DNA of 64,000 nucleotides from Tenodera sinensis. Lineage: Eukaryota; Arthropoda; Insecta; Mantodea; Mantidae. Position 1 is the stretch's first letter; the number at the start of each line of letters is the position of its first letter. Where the stretch lies: contig CM060964.1 of NCBI GenBank assembly GCA_030765045.1, positions 316,826,128 to 316,890,127 on the forward strand, read 5' to 3'. The notes under the pieces are model-generated. The model saw only the letters and a list, made by a program, of their open reading frames with translations, had not been told where the DNA came from and ran no database searches. This document shows positions 45,481-57,956 of the stretch, one piece after another. Position numbers and translations under genes: made by a program.

Positions 45481-48400
45481 GGTTGTAGTGGTTGTAGTGG
45501 TTGTAGTGGTTGTAGTGGTTGTAGTGGTTGTAGTGGTTGTAGTGGTTGTAGTGGTTGTAGTGGTTGTAGTGGTTGTAGTGGTTGTGGTTGTAGTAGTGGT
45601 TGTGGTTGTAGTTGTAGTAGTGGTTGTAGTTGTAGTAGTGGTTGTAGTTGTAGTAGTGGTTGTAGTTGTAGTAGTAGTAGTAGTTGTAGTAGTAGTAGTA
45701 GTTGTAGTAGTAGTAGTAGTAGTTGTAGTAGTAGTAGTTGTAGTAGTAGTAGTAGTTGTAGTTGTAGTAGTAGTTGTAGTTGTAGTAGTAGTTGTTGTAG
45801 TAGTAGTTGTAGTTGTAGTTGTAGTTGTAGTAGTAGTTGTAGTTGTTGTAGTAGTTGTTGTAGTAGTTGTAGTTGTTGTAGTTGTTGTAGTTGTTGTAGT
45901 AGTTGTAGTAGTTGTAGTAGTTGTAGTAGTTGTAGTAGTTGTAGATGTTGTTGTTGTAGTTGTAGTTGTTGTTGTAGTTGTAGTTGTTGTTGTAGTTGTA
46001 GTTGTAGTTGTAGTTGTTGTAGTTGTTGTAGTTGTTGTAGTTGTAGTTGTTGTAGTTGTAGTTGTTGTAGTTGTAGTTGTAGTTGTAGTTGTTGTAGTTG
46101 TAGTTGTTGTTGTAGTTGTAGTTGTAGTTGTTGCTGTAGTTGTAGTTGTAGTTGTTGCTGTAGTTGTAGTTGTAGTTGTTGCTGTAGTTGTAGCTGTAGT
46201 TGTTGCTGTAGTTGTTGCTGTAGTTGTTGCTGTAGTTGTAGCTGTAGTTGTTGGAGTTGTAGCTGTAGTTGTTGTTGGAGTTGTAGCTGTAGTTGTTGTT
46301 GGAGTTGTAGCTGTAGTTGTTGTTGGAGTTGTAGCTGTAGTTGTTGTTGGAGTTGTAGCTGTAGTTGTTGTTGGAGTTGTAGCTGTAGTTGTTGTTGGAG
46401 TTGTAGCTGTAGTTGTTGTTGTAGTTGTAGCTGTTGTTGTTGTAGTAGTAGTTGTTGTAGTCGTTGTTGTAGTAGTTGTTGTAGTCGTTGTTGTAGTAGT
46501 TGTTGTAGTCGTTGTTGTAGTAGTTGTTGTTGTTGTAGTCGTTGTTGTAGTTGTTGTTGTAGTAGTAGTCGTTGTTGTAGTTGTTGTTGTTGTATTAGTC
46601 GATGTTGTAGTTGTTGTTGTTGTAGTAGTCGTTGTTGTAGTTGTTGTTGTAGTAGTAGTCGTTGTTGTAATTGTTGTAGTTGTTGTTGTTGTAGTAGTTG
46701 TTGTTGAAGTAGTTGTTGTTGTAGTAGTTGTTGTTGAAGTAGTTGTTGTTGTTGTAGTTGTTGTTGTAGTGGTTGTTGTTGTAGTGGTTGTTGTTGTAGT
46801 GGTTATTGTTGTAGTGGTTGTTGTTGTAGTGGTTATTGTTGTAGTGGTTGTTGTTGTAGTGGTTGTTGTTGTAGTGGTTGTTGTTGTAGTGGTTGTTGTT
46901 GTAGTGGTTGTTGTTGTTGTTGTAGTGGTTGTTGTTGTTGTGGTTGTTGTAGTGGTTGTTGTTGTTGTGGTTGTTGTAGTGGTAGTTGTTGTATTGGTTG
47001 TTGTGGTTGTAGTTGTTGTTGTAGTTGTTGTGGTTGTAGTTGTTGATGAGGTTGTTGTTGTAGTTGTTAAGGTTGTTGTTGTAGTTGTTGTTGTAGTTGT
47101 TTTAGTTGTTGTAGTTGTTGTAGTTGTAGTTGTAGTTGTTGTAGTTGTAGTTGTTGTAGTTGTAGTTGTTGTAGTTGTAGTAGTTGTAGTAGTTGTAGTT
47201 GTTGCTGTAGTTGTAGTTGTAGTTGTTGCTGTAGTTGTAGTTGTAGTTGTTGCTGTAGTTGTAGTTGTAGCTGTAGTTGTTGTTGTAGTTGTTGTTGTAG
47301 TTGTAGCTGTAGTTGTTGTTGTAGTTGTAGCTGTAGTTGTTGTTGTAGTTGTAGCTGTAGTTGTTGTTGTAGTTGTAGCTGTAGTTGTTGTTGTAGTTGT
47401 TGTTGTAGTTGTTGTTGTAGTTGTTGTTGTAGTTGTTGTTGTAGTTGTAGCTGTAGTTGTTGTTGTAGTCGTAGCTGTAGTTGTTGTTGTAGTTGTAGCT
47501 GTAGTTGTTGTTGTAGTTGTAGCTGTAGTTGTTGTTGTAGTTGTAGCTATAGTTGTTGTTGTAGTTGTAGCTGTAGTTGTTGTTGTAGTTGTAGCTGTAG
47601 TTGTTGTTGTAGTTGTAGCTGTAGTTGTTGTTGTAGTTGTAGCTGTAGTTGTTGTTGTAGTTGTAGCTGTAGTTGTTGTAGTAGTTGTAGCTGTTGTTGT
47701 TGTAGTAGTTGTTGTTGTTGTAGTAGTTGTTGTAGTAGTTGTTGTTGTTGTAGTAGTTGTTGTTGTAGTAGTAGTAGTTGTTGTTGTTGTAGTAGTTGTT
47801 GTTGTTGTAGTAGTTGTTGTAGTAGTTGTTGTTGTTGTAGTAGTTGTTGGTGTAGTAGTTGTTGTAGTTGTTGGTGTAGCTGGTGTAGTAGTTGGTGCAG
47901 TAGTTGGTGTAGTAGTTGTTGTAGTTGTTGTAGTTGCTGTAGTTGTTGTAGTTGTTGTAGCTGTAGTTGCTGTAGTTGTTGTAGTTGTTGTAGCTGTAGT
48001 TGTTGTAGTTGTTGTAGCTGTAGTTGTTGTAGCTGTAGTTGTTGTAGCTGTAGTTGTTGTAGCTGTAGTTGTTGTAGTTGTAGCTGTTGTTGTTGTAGTT
48101 GTAGCTGTTGTTGTTGTAGTTGTAGCTGTTGTTGTTGTAGTTGTAGCTGTTGTTGTAGTTGTAGCTGTTGTAGTTGTTGCAGATGTAGTTGTTGCAGTTG
48201 TTGTAGTTGCAGTTGTGGTAGTTGCAGTTGTGGTAGTCGCAGTTGTGGTAGTTGCGGTTGTTGTGGTGGTAGTTGCGGTTGTTGTGGTGGTAGTTGCGGT
48301 TGTTGTGGTGGTAGTTGCGGTTGTTGTGGTGGTAGTTGCGGTTGTTGTGGTGGTAGTTGTTGTGGTTGTTGTGGTGGTAGTTGTTGTGGTTGTTGTGGTG

Positions 48401-49161
48401 GTAGTTGTTGTGGTTGTTGTGGTGGTAGTTGTTGTGGTTGTTGTGGTGGTAGTTGTTGTGGTTGTTGTGGTGGTAGTTGTTGTGGTTGTTGTGGTGGTAG
48501 TTGTTGTGGTTGTTGTGGTGGTAGTTGTTGTGGTTGTTGTGGTGGTAGTTGTTGTGGTTGTTGTGGTGGTAGTTGTTGTGGTTGTTGTGGTGGTTGTTGT
48601 TGTGGTTGTTGTGGTGGTTGTTGTTGTGGTTGTTGTGGTGGTTGTTGTTGTGGTTGTTGTTGTGGTTGTTGTTGTGGTTGTTGTTGTGGTTGTTGTTGTG
48701 GTTGTTGTTGTGGTTGTTGTTGTGGTTGTTGTTGTGGTTGTTGTTGTGGTTGCTGTTGTGGTTGTTGTTGTGGTTGCTGTAGTTGTGGTTGTTGTTGTGG
48801 TTGCTGTAGTTGTGGTTGTTGTTGTGGTTGCTGTAGTTGTGGTTGTTGTTGTGGTAGTGGTTGCTGTAGTTGTGGTAGTGGTTGCTGTAGTTGTGGTAGT
48901 GGTTGCTGTAGTTGTAGTTGTTGTTGCTGTAGTTGTAGTTGTTGTTGCTGTAGTTGTAGTTGTTGTTGCTGTAGTTGTTGTAGTTGTTGTTGCTGTAGTT
49001 GTTGTAGTTGTTGTTGCTGTAGTTGTTGTAGTTGTTGTTGCTGTAGTTGTTGTAGTTGTTGTTGCTGTAGTTGTTGTAGTTGTTGTTGCTGTAGTTGTTG
49101 TTGCTGTAGCTGTAGTTGTTGTTGCTGTAGTTGTTGTGGTTGTAGTTGTGGTTGTTGTTGT

Positions 49162-49370
49162 GGTTGAAGTTGTGGTTGAAGTTGTGGTTGAAGTGGTTGA
49201 AGTTGTGGTTGAAGTTGTGGTTGAAGTGGTTGAAGTTGTGGTTGAAGTGGTTGAAGTTGTGGTTGAAGTGGTTGAAGTTGTGGTTGAAGTGGTTGAAGTT
49301 GTGGTTGAAGTGGTTGAAGTTGTGGTTTAAGTGGTTGAAGTTGTGGTTCAAGTGGTTGAAGTGGTTGAAG
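49162..49370 (+). repeat. GAA cassette, type B, unit 3
   Basis: One GTTTAAGTG near 49326 plus a unique GGTTCAAGT variant near 49346, which looks like a T-to-C change of a second stop motif. Confidence 0.9.
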
Positions 49371-51846
49371 TGGTTGTAGTGGTTGTAGTGGTTGTAGTGG
49401 TTGTAGTGGTTGTAGTGGTTGTAGTGGTTGTAGTAGTGGTTGTGGTTGTGGTTGTGGTTGTGGTTGTGGTTGTAGTTGTAGTAGTGGTTGTAGTTGTAGT
49501 AGTGGTTGTAGTTGTAGTAGTAGTAGTAGTTGTAGTAGTAGTAGTAGTAGTAGTAGTTGTAGTAGTAGTAGTAGTTGTAGTTGTAGTAGTAGTTGTAGTT
49601 GTAGTAGTAGTTGTAGTAGTAGTAGTTGTAGTTGTAGTAGTAGTAGTTGTAGTAGTAGTAGTAGTAGTAGTTGTAGTTGTAGTAGTAGTAGTTGTAGTTG
49701 TAGTAGTAGTAGTTGTAGTAGTTGTAGTAGTTGTAGTAGTTGTAGTAGTTGTAGTTGTTGTTGTTGTTGTAGTTGTAGTTGTAGTTGTAGTTGTTGTTGT
49801 TGTAGTTGTAGTTGTTGTTGTAGTTGTTGTTGTAGTTGTAGTTGTTGTAGTTGTTGTTGTAGTTGTAGTTGTTGTTGTGGCTGTAGTTGTAGTTGTAGTT
49901 GTGGCTGTAGTTGTAGTTGTAGTTGTTGCTGTAGTTGTAGTTGTGGCTGTAGTTGTAGTTGTAGTTGTTGCTGTAGTTGTAGTTCTAGTTGTTGCTGTAG
50001 TTGTTGTTGGAGTTGTAGCTGTAGTTGTTGTTGGAGTTGTAGCTGTAGTTGTTGGAGTTGTAGCTGTAGTTGTTGTTGGAGTTGTAGCTGTAGTTGTTGT
50101 TGGAGTTGTAGCTGTAGTCGTTGTTGTAGTTGTAGCTGTAGTAGTTGTTGTAGTTGTAGCTGTAGTCGTTGTTGTAGTAGTTGTTGTAGTCGTTGTTGTA
50201 GTAGTTGTTGTAGTCGTTGTTGTAGTAGTTGTTGTTGTTGTAGTCGTTGTTGTAGTTGTTGTTGTTGTAGTAGTCGTTGTTGTAGTTGTTGTTGTAGTTG
50301 TAGTAGTCGTTGTTGTAGTTGTTGTTGTAGTTGTAGTAGTCGTTGTTGTAGTTGTTGTTGTAGTTGTTGTAGTCGTTGTTGTAGTTGTTGTTGTAGTTGT
50401 TGTAGTCGTTGTTGTAGTTGTTGTTGTAGTTGTTGTTGTAGTAGTTGTTGTTGTAGTTGTTGTTGTAGTAGTTGTTGTTGTAGTAGTTGTTGTTGTAGTT
50501 GTTGTTGTTGTAGTAGTTGTTGTTGTAGTTGTTGTTGTAGTAGTTGTTGTTGTAGTAGTTGTTGTTGTAGTGGTTGTTGTTGTAGTAGTTGTTGTTGTAG
50601 TGGTTGTTGTTGTAGTAGTTGTTGTTGTAGTGGTTGTTGTTGTAGTAGTTGTAGTGGTTGTTGTTGTAGTGGTTGTTGTTGTAGTTGTTGTTGTTGTTGT
50701 AGTGGTTGTTGTTGTTGTTGTGGTTGTTGTAGTGGTTGTTGTTGTTGTGGTTGTTGTGGTTGTAGTTGTTGTGTTGGTTGTTGTGGTTGTAGTTGTTGTA
50801 TTGGTTGTTGTGGTTGTAGTTGTTGTATTGGTTGTTGTGGTTGTAGTTGTTGTTGTAGTTGTTGTGGTTGTAGTTGTTGTAGTTGTTGTGGTTGTAGTTG
50901 TTGTAGTTGTAGTTGTTGTAGTTGTAGTAGTTGTAGTAGTTGTAGTAGTTGTAGTTGTAGTAGTTGTAGTTGTAGTTGTAGTAGTTGTAGTTGTTGCTGT
51001 AGTTGTTGTTGTAGTTGTAGCTGTAGTTGTAGCTGTAGTTGTTGTTGTAGTTGTAGCTGTAGTTGTAGCTGTAGTTGTTGTTGTAGTTGTAGCTGTAGTT
51101 GTTGTTGTAGTTGTAGCTGTAGTTGTTGTTGTAGTTGTAGCTGTAGTTGTTGTTGTAGTTGTAGCTGTAGTTGTTGTTGTAGTTGTAGCTGTAGTTGTTG
51201 TTGTAGTTGTAGCTGTAGTTGTTGTTGTAGTTGTAGCTGTAGTTATTGTTGTAGTTGTAGCTGTAGTTGTTGTAGTTGTAGCTGTAGTTGTTGTAGTTGT
51301 AGCTGTAGTTGTTGTAGTTGTTGTTGTAGCTGTTGTTGTTGTAGTAGTTGTTGTTGTAGTAGTAGTTGTTGTTGTAGTAGTAGTTGTTGTTGTAGTAGTA
51401 GTTGTTGTTGTAGTAGTAGTTGTTGTTGTAGTAGTAGTTGTTGTAGTAGTAGTTGTTGTTGTAGTAGTTGTTGTTGTAGTAGTTGTTGTTGTAGTTGTTG
51501 GTGTAGTAGTTGTTGTAGTTGTTGGTGTAGCTGGTGTAGTAGTTGGTGCAGTAGTTGGTGTAGCTGGTGTAGTAGTTGGTGCAGTAGTTGGTGTAGTAGT
51601 TGTTGTAGTTGTTGTAGTTGTTGCTGTAGTTGTTGTAGTTGTTGTAGCTGTAGTTGTTGTAGCTGTGGTTGTTGTAGCTGTAGTTGTTGTTGCTGTAGTT
51701 GTAGTTGTTGTTGCTGTTGCTGTAGTTGTAGTTGTTGTTGCTGTAGTTGTTGTTGTTGTTGCTGTAGTTGTTGCTGTAGTTGTTGTTGCTGTAGTTGTAG
51801 TTGTTGTAGTTGTTGTGGTTGTTGTGGTTGTAGTTGTGGTTGTTGT

Positions 51847-52040
51847 GGTTGAAGTTGTGGTTGAAGTTGTGGTTGAAGTGGTTGAAGTTGTGGATGAAGT
51901 GGTTGAAGTTGTGGTTGAAGTGGTTGAAGTTGTGGTTGAAGTGGTTGAAGTTGTGGTTGAAGTGGTTGAAGTTGTGGTTGAAGTTGTGGTTGAAGTGGTT
52001 GAAGTGGTTGAAGTGGTTGAAGTGGTTGTAGTGGTTGAAG
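51847..52040 (+). repeat. GAA cassette, type A, unit 4
   Basis: GTGGATGAAG near 51891. The translated pattern matches those of units 3 and 5. Confidence 0.9.
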
Positions 52041-55000
52041 TGGTTGTAGTGGTTGTAGTGGTTGTAGTGGTTGTAGTGGTTGTAGTGGTTGTAGTGGTTG
52101 TGGTTGTAGTAGTGGTTGTGGTTGTAGTTGTAGTAGTGGTTGTAGTTGTAGTAGTGGTTGTAGTTGTAGTAGTGGTTGTAGTTGTAGTAGTAGTAGTAGT
52201 TGTAGTAGTAGTAGTAGTTGTAGTAGTAGTAGTAGTTGTAGTAGTAGTAGTTGTAGTAGTAGTAGTAGTTGTAGTAGTAGTAGTAGTTGTAGTTGTAGTA
52301 GTAGTTGTAGTTGTAGTAGTAGTTGTAGTTGTAGTAGTAGTAGTAGTTGTTGTAGTAGTAGTAGTTGTAGTTGTAGTTGTAGTTGTAGTTGTAGTTGTAG
52401 TAGTAGTTGTAGTTGTTGTAGTAGTTGTAGTTGTTGTAGTTGTTGTAGTTGTTGTAGTAGTTGTAGTAGTTGTAGTAGTTGTAGTAGTTGTAGTAGTTGT
52501 AGTAGTTGTAGATGTTGTTGTTGTAGTTGTAGTTGTTGTTGTAGTTGTAGTTGTTGTTGTAGTTGTAGTTGTTGTTGTAGTTGTAGTTGTTGTAGTTGTT
52601 GTAGTTGTTGTAGTTGTAGTTGTAGATGTTGTTGTTGTAGTTGTAGTTGTTGTTGTAGTTGTAGTTGTTGTTGTAGTTGTAGTTGTTGTTGTAGTTGTTG
52701 CTGTAGTTGTTGCTGTAGTTGTTGCTGTAGTTGTTGCTGTAGTTGTAGCTGTAGTTGTTGGAGTTGTAGCTGTAGTTGTTGTTGGAGTTGTAGCTGTAGT
52801 TGTTGTTGGAGTTGTAGCTGTAGTTGTTGTTGGAGTTGTAGCTGTAGTTGTTGTTGGAGTTGTAGCTGTAGTTGTTGTTGGAGTTGTAGCTGTAGTTGTT
52901 GTTGGAGTTGTAGCTGTAGTTGTTGTTGTAGTTGTAGCTGTTGTTGTTGTAGTAGTAGTTGTTGTAGTCGTTGTTGTAGTAGTTGTTGTAGTCGTTGTTG
53001 TAGTAGTTGTTGTTGTTGTAGTCGTTGTTGTAGTTGTTGTTGTAGTAGTAGTCGTTGTTGTAGTTGTTGTTGTTGTATTAGTCGATGTTGTAGTTGTTGT
53101 TGTTGTAGTAGTCGTTGTTGTAGTTGTTGTTGTAGTAGTAGTCGTTGTTGTAATTGTTGTAGTTGTTGTTGTTGTAGTAGTTGTTGTTGAAGTAGTTGTT
53201 GTTGTAGTTGTAGCTGTAGTTGTTGTTGTAGTTGTAGCTGTAGTTGTTGTTGTAGTTGTAGCTGTAGTTGTTGTTGTAGTTGTAGCTGTAGTTGTTGTAG
53301 TTGTTGTTGTAGTTGTTGTTGTAGTTGTTGTTGTAGTTGTTGTTGTAGTTGTAGCTGTAGTTGTTGTTGTAGTCGTAGCTGTAGTTGTTGTTGTAGTTGT
53401 AGCTGTAGTTGTTGTTGTAGTTGTAGCTATAGTTGTTGTTGTAGTTGTAGCTGTAGTTGTTGTTGTAGTTGTAGCTGTAGTTGTTGTTGTAGTTGTAGCT
53501 GTAGTTGTTGTTGTAGTTGTAGCTGTAGTTGTTGTTGTAGTTGTAGCTGTAGTTGTTGTAGTAGTTGTAGCTGTTGTTGTTGTAGTAGTTGTTGTTGTAG
53601 TAGTTGTTGTAGTAGTTGTTGTTGTTGTAGTAGTTGTTGTTGTAGTAGTAGTAGTTGTTGTTGTTGTAGTAGTTGTTGTTGTTGTAGTAGTTGTTGTAGT
53701 AGTTGTTGTTGTAGTAGTTGTTGGTGTAGTAGTTGTTGTAGTTGTTGGTGTAGCTGGTGTAGTAGTTGGTGCAGTAGTTGGTGTAGTAGTTGTTGTAGTT
53801 GTTGTAGTTGCTGTAGTTGTTGTAGTTGTTGTAGCTGTAGTTGCTGTAGTTGTTGTAGTTGTTGTAGCTGTAGTTGTTGTAGTTGTTGTAGCTGTAGTTG
53901 TTGTAGCTGTAGTTGTTGTAGCTGTAGTTGTTGTAGCTGTAGTTGTTGTAGCTGTAGTTGTTGTAGTTGTAGCTGTTGTTGTTGTAGTTGTAGCTGTAGT
54001 TGTTGTAGTTGTAGCTGTTGTTGTTGTAGTTGTAGCTGTTGTTGTTGTAGTTGTAGCTGTTGTTGTAGTTGTAGCTGTTGTTGTAGTTGTAGCTGTTGTT
54101 GTAGTTGTTGCAGATGTAGTTGTTGCAGTTGTTGTAGTTGCAGTTGTTGTAGTTGCAGTTGTGGTAGTTGCGGTTGTTGTGGTGGTAGTTGCGGTTGTTG
54201 TGGTGGTAGTTGCGGTTGTTGTGGTGGTAGTTGCGGTTGTTGTGGTGGTAGTTGCGGTTGTTGTGGTGGTAGTTGCGGTTGTTGTGGTGGTAGTTGCGGT
54301 TGTTGTGGTGGTAGTTGTTGTGGTTGTTGTGGTGGTAGTTGTTGTGGTTGTTGTGGTGGTAGTTGTTGTGGTTGTTGTGGTGGTAGTTGTTGTGGTTGTT
54401 GTGGTGGTAGTTGTTGTGGTTGTTGTGGTGGTAGTTGTTGTGGTTGTTGTGGTTGTTGTGGTGGTAGTTGTTGTGGTTGTTGTGGTGGTAGTTGTTGTGG
54501 TTGTTGTGGTGGTTGTTGTTGTGGTTGTTGTGGTGGTTGTTGTTGTGGTTGTTGTGGTGGTTGTTGTTGTGGTTGTTGTTGTGGTTGTTGTTGTGGTTGT
54601 TGTTGTGGTTGTTGTTGTGGTTGTTGTTGTGGTTGTTGTTGTGGTTGTTGTTGTGGTTGTTGTTGTGGTTGCTGTTGTGGTTGTTGTTGTGGTTGCTGTA
54701 GTTGTGGTTGTTGTTGTGGTTGCTGTAGTTGTGGTTGTTGTTGTGGTTGCTGTAGTTGTGGTTGTTGTTGTGGTAGTGGTTGCTGTAGTTGTGGTAGTGG
54801 TTGCTGTAGTTGTGGTAGTGGTTGCTGTAGTTGTAGTTGTTGTTGCTGTAGTTGTAGTTGTTGTTGCTGTAGTTGTAGTTGTTGTTGCTGTAGTTGTTGT
54901 AGTTGTTGTTGCTGTAGTTGTTGTAGTTGTTGTTGCTGTAGTTGTTGTAGTTGTTGTTGCTGTAGTTGTTGTAGTTGTTGTTGCTGTAGTTGTTGTAGTT

Positions 55001-55080
55001 GTTGTTGCTGTAGTTGTTGTTGCTGTAGCTGTAGTTGTTGTTGCTGTAGTTGTTGTGGTTGTAGTTGTGGTTGTTGTTGT

Positions 55081-55337
55081 GGTTGAAGTTGTGGTTGAAG
55101 TGGTTGAAGTTGTGGTTGAAGTGGTTGAAGTTGTGGTTGAAGTGGTTGAAGTTGTGGTTGAAGTGGTTGAAGTTGTGGTTGAAGTTGTGGTTGAAGTGGT
55201 TGAAGTTGTGGTTGAAGTGGTTGAAGTTGTGGTTTAAGTGGTTGAAGTTGTGGTTTAAGTGGTTGAAGTTGTGGTTTAAGTGGTTGAAGTTGTGGTTTAA
55301 GTGGTTTAAGTGGTTGAAGTGGTTGTAGTGGTTGAAG
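55081..55337 (+). repeat. GAA cassette, type B, unit 4
   Basis: Five TTTAAG motifs follow each other from about 55233, more than in any other cassette. This suggests local expansion of the stop-bearing subunit. Confidence 0.9.
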
Positions 55338-56939
55338 TGGTTGTAGTGGTTGTAGTGGTTGTAGTGGTTGTAGTGGTTGTAGTGGTTGTAGTGGTTGTAG
55401 TAGTGGTTGTGGTTGTGGTTGTGGTTGTGGTTGTGGTTGTAGTTGTAGTAGTGGTTGTAGTTGTAGTAGTGGTTGTAGTTGTAGTAGTAGTAGTAGTTGT
55501 AGTAGTAGTAGTAGTAGTAGTAGTTGTAGTAGTAGTAGTAGTTGTAGTTGTAGTAGTAGTTGTAGTTGTAGTAGTAGTAGTAGTTGTAGTTGTAGTAGTA
55601 GTAGTTGTAGTAGTAGTAGTAGTAGTTGTAGTAGTAGTAGTAGTAGTTGTAGTTGTAGTAGTAGTAGTAGTAGTTGTAGTAGTTGTAGTAGTTGTAGTAG
55701 TTGTAGTAGTTGTAGTTGTAGTTGTAGTTGTTGTTGTTGTTGTAGTTGTAGTTGTAGTTGTTGTTGTAGTTGTAGTTGTTGTTGTTGTAGTTGTTGTTGT
55801 AGTTGTAGTTGTTGTAGTTGTTGTTGTAGTTGTAGTTGTTGTTGTGGCTGTAGTTGTAGTTGTAGTTGTGGCTGTAGTTGTAGTTGTAGTTGTTGCTGTA
55901 GTTGTAGTTCTAGTTGTTGCTGTAGTTGTTGTTGGAGTTGTAGCTGTAGTTGTTGTTGGAGTTGTAGCTGTAGTTGTTGGAGTTGTAGCTGTAGTTGTTG
56001 TTGGAGTTGTAGCTGTAGTTGTTGTTGGAGTTGTAGCTGTAGTTGTTGTTGTAGTTGTAGCTGTAGTCGTTGTTGTAGTTGTAGCTGTAGTCGTTGTTGT
56101 AGTAGTTGTTGTAGTCGTTGTTGTAGTAGTTGTTGTAGTCGTTGTTGTAGTAGTTGTTGTTGTTGTAGTCGTTGTTGTAGTTGTTGTTGTTGTAGTAGTC
56201 GTTGTTGTAGTTGTTGTTGTAGTTGTAGTAGTCGTTGTTGTAGTTGTTGTTGTAGTTGTTGTAGTCGTTGTTGTAGTTGTTGTTGTAGTTGTTGTAGTCG
56301 TTGTTGTAGTTGTTGTTGTAGTTGTTGTAGTCGTTGTTGTAGTTGTTGTTGTAGTTGTTGTTGTTGTAGTTGTTGTTGTAGTAGTTGTTGTTGTAGTAGT
56401 TGTTGTTGTTGTAGTAGTTGTTGTTGTTGTAGTTGTTGTTGTTGTAGTAGTTGTTGTTGTAGTTGTTGTTGTAGTAGTTGTTGTTGTAGTAGTTGTTGTT
56501 GTAGTGGTTGTTGTTGTAGTAGTTGTTGTAGTGGTTGTTGTTGTAGTAGTTGTTGTTGTAGTGGTTGTTGTTGTAGTAGTTGTAGTGGTTGTTGTTGTAG
56601 TTGTTGTTGTTGTTGTTGTTGTAGTGGTTGTTGTTGTTGTTGTGGTTGTTGTAGTGGTTGTTGTTGTTGTGGTTGTTGTGGTTGTAGTTGTTGTGTTGGT
56701 TGTTGTGGTTGTAGTTGTTGTATTGGTTGTTGTGGTTGTAGTTGTTGTATTGGTTGTTGTGGTTGTAGTTGTGGTTGTAGTTGTTGTGGTTGTAGTTGTT
56801 GTAGTTGTTGTGGTTGTAGTTGTTGTAGTTGTAGTGGTTGTAGTTGTAGTAGTTGTAGTAGTTGTAGTAGTTGTAGTTGTAGTAGTTGTAGTTGTAGTTG
56901 TAGTAGTTGTAGTTGTAGTTGTTGCTGTAGTTGTTGTTG

Positions 56940-57200
56940 TAGTTGTAGCTGTAGTTGTAGCTGTAGTTGTTGTAGTTGTAGCTGTAGTTGTAGCTGTAGT
57001 TGTTGTTGTAGTTGTAGCTGTAGTTGTTGTTGTAGTTGTAGCTGTAGTTGTTGTTGTAGTTGTAGCTGTAGTTGTTGTTGTAGTTGTAGCTGTAGTTGTT
57101 GTTGTAGTTGTAGCTGTAGTTGTTGTTGTAGTTGTAGCTGTAGTTGTTGTTGTAGTTGTAGCTGTAGTTGTTGTTGTAGTTGTAGCTGTAGTTGTTGTAG
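56940..57200 (+). repeat. 24-base subrepeat block (GCT once per eight triplets), H1
   Basis: A GCTGTAGTTGTTGTTGTAGT core with TGTA to complete 24 bases is repeated about ten times. The same subrepeat occurs at 36000-36350, 44500-44790, 51010-51310 and 62830-63120 in H1, and at 38870-39240, 47270-47690, 53205-53570 and 59120-59480 in H2. One block has therefore amplified in both halves. Confidence 0.8.
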
Positions 57201-57762
57201 TTGTAGCTGTAGCTGTAGTTGTTGTTGTAGCTGTTGTTGTTGTAGTAGTTGTTGTTGTAGTAGTAGTTGTTGTTGTAGTAGTAGTTGTTGTTGTAGTAGT
57301 AGTTGTTGTTGTAGTAGTAGTTGTTGTAGTAGTAGTTGTTGTTGTAGTAGTAGTTGTTGTAGTAGTAGTTGTTGTTGTAGTAGTTGTTGTTGTAGTAGTT
57401 GTTGTTGTAGTTGTTGGTGTAGTAGTTGTTGTAGTTGTTGGTGTAGCTGGTGTAGTAGTTGGTGCAGTAGTTGGTGTAGCTGGTGTAGTAGTTGGTGCAG
57501 TAGTTGGTGTAGTAGTTGTTGTAGTTGTTGTAGTTGTTGCTGTAGTTGTTGTAGTTGTTGTAGCTGTAGTTGTTGTAGCTGTGGTTGTTGTAGCTGTAGT
57601 TGTTGTTGCTGTAGTTGTAGTTGTTGTTGCTGTTGCTGTAGTTGTAGTTGTTGTTGCTGTAGTTGTTGTTGTTGTTGCTGTAGTTGTTGCTGTAGTTGTT
57701 GTTGCTGTAGTTGTAGTTGTTGTAGTTGTTGTGGTTGTTGTGGTTGTAGTTGTGGTTGTTGT

Positions 57763-57956
57763 GGTTGAAGTTGTGGTTGAAGTTGTGGTTGAAGTGGTTG
57801 AAGTTGTGGATGAAGTGGTTGAAGTTGTGGTTGAAGTGGTTGAAGTTGTGGTTGAAGTGGTTGAAGTTGTGGTTGAAGTGGTTGAAGTTGTGGTTGAAGT
57901 TGTGGTTGAAGTGGTTGAAGTGGTTGAAGTGGTTGAAGTGGTTGTAGTGGTTGAAG
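57763..57956 (+). repeat. GAA cassette, type A, unit 5
   Basis: Same organisation as unit 4, with GTGGATGAAG near 57807. Confidence 0.9.

Larger units (their letters stand above)
42821..49370 (+). repeat. Array unit 3 (6.55 kb)
   Basis: It has the same H1 order as unit 2, with GTTCTAG near 43358 and GTTGTGTTGG near 44256. H2 is shortened to 3.9 kb. A less regular stretch at 47040-47105 holds GATGAG, TTAAGG and TTTTAG variants. This stretch is absent from units 4 and 5. Confidence 0.85.
49371..55337 (+). repeat. Array unit 4 (5.9 kb)
   Basis: The cassette-to-cassette length is 5,919 (B to B) and 5,916 (A to next A). H2 has an additional deletion of about 0.55 kb relative to unit 3, with the junction just after a TTGTTGAAGTAG motif near 53190 that then enters the GTAGCTGTAG block. 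GTATTAGTCGATG lies at 53075-53087. Confidence 0.88.

Noticed and set aside
47102..49351. 749-codon minus-strand frame of Asn, Tyr and His
   Set aside because: It is the complement of the same array in register. Its limits are accidental variants (TTTTAG near 47100, the cassette at 49350).
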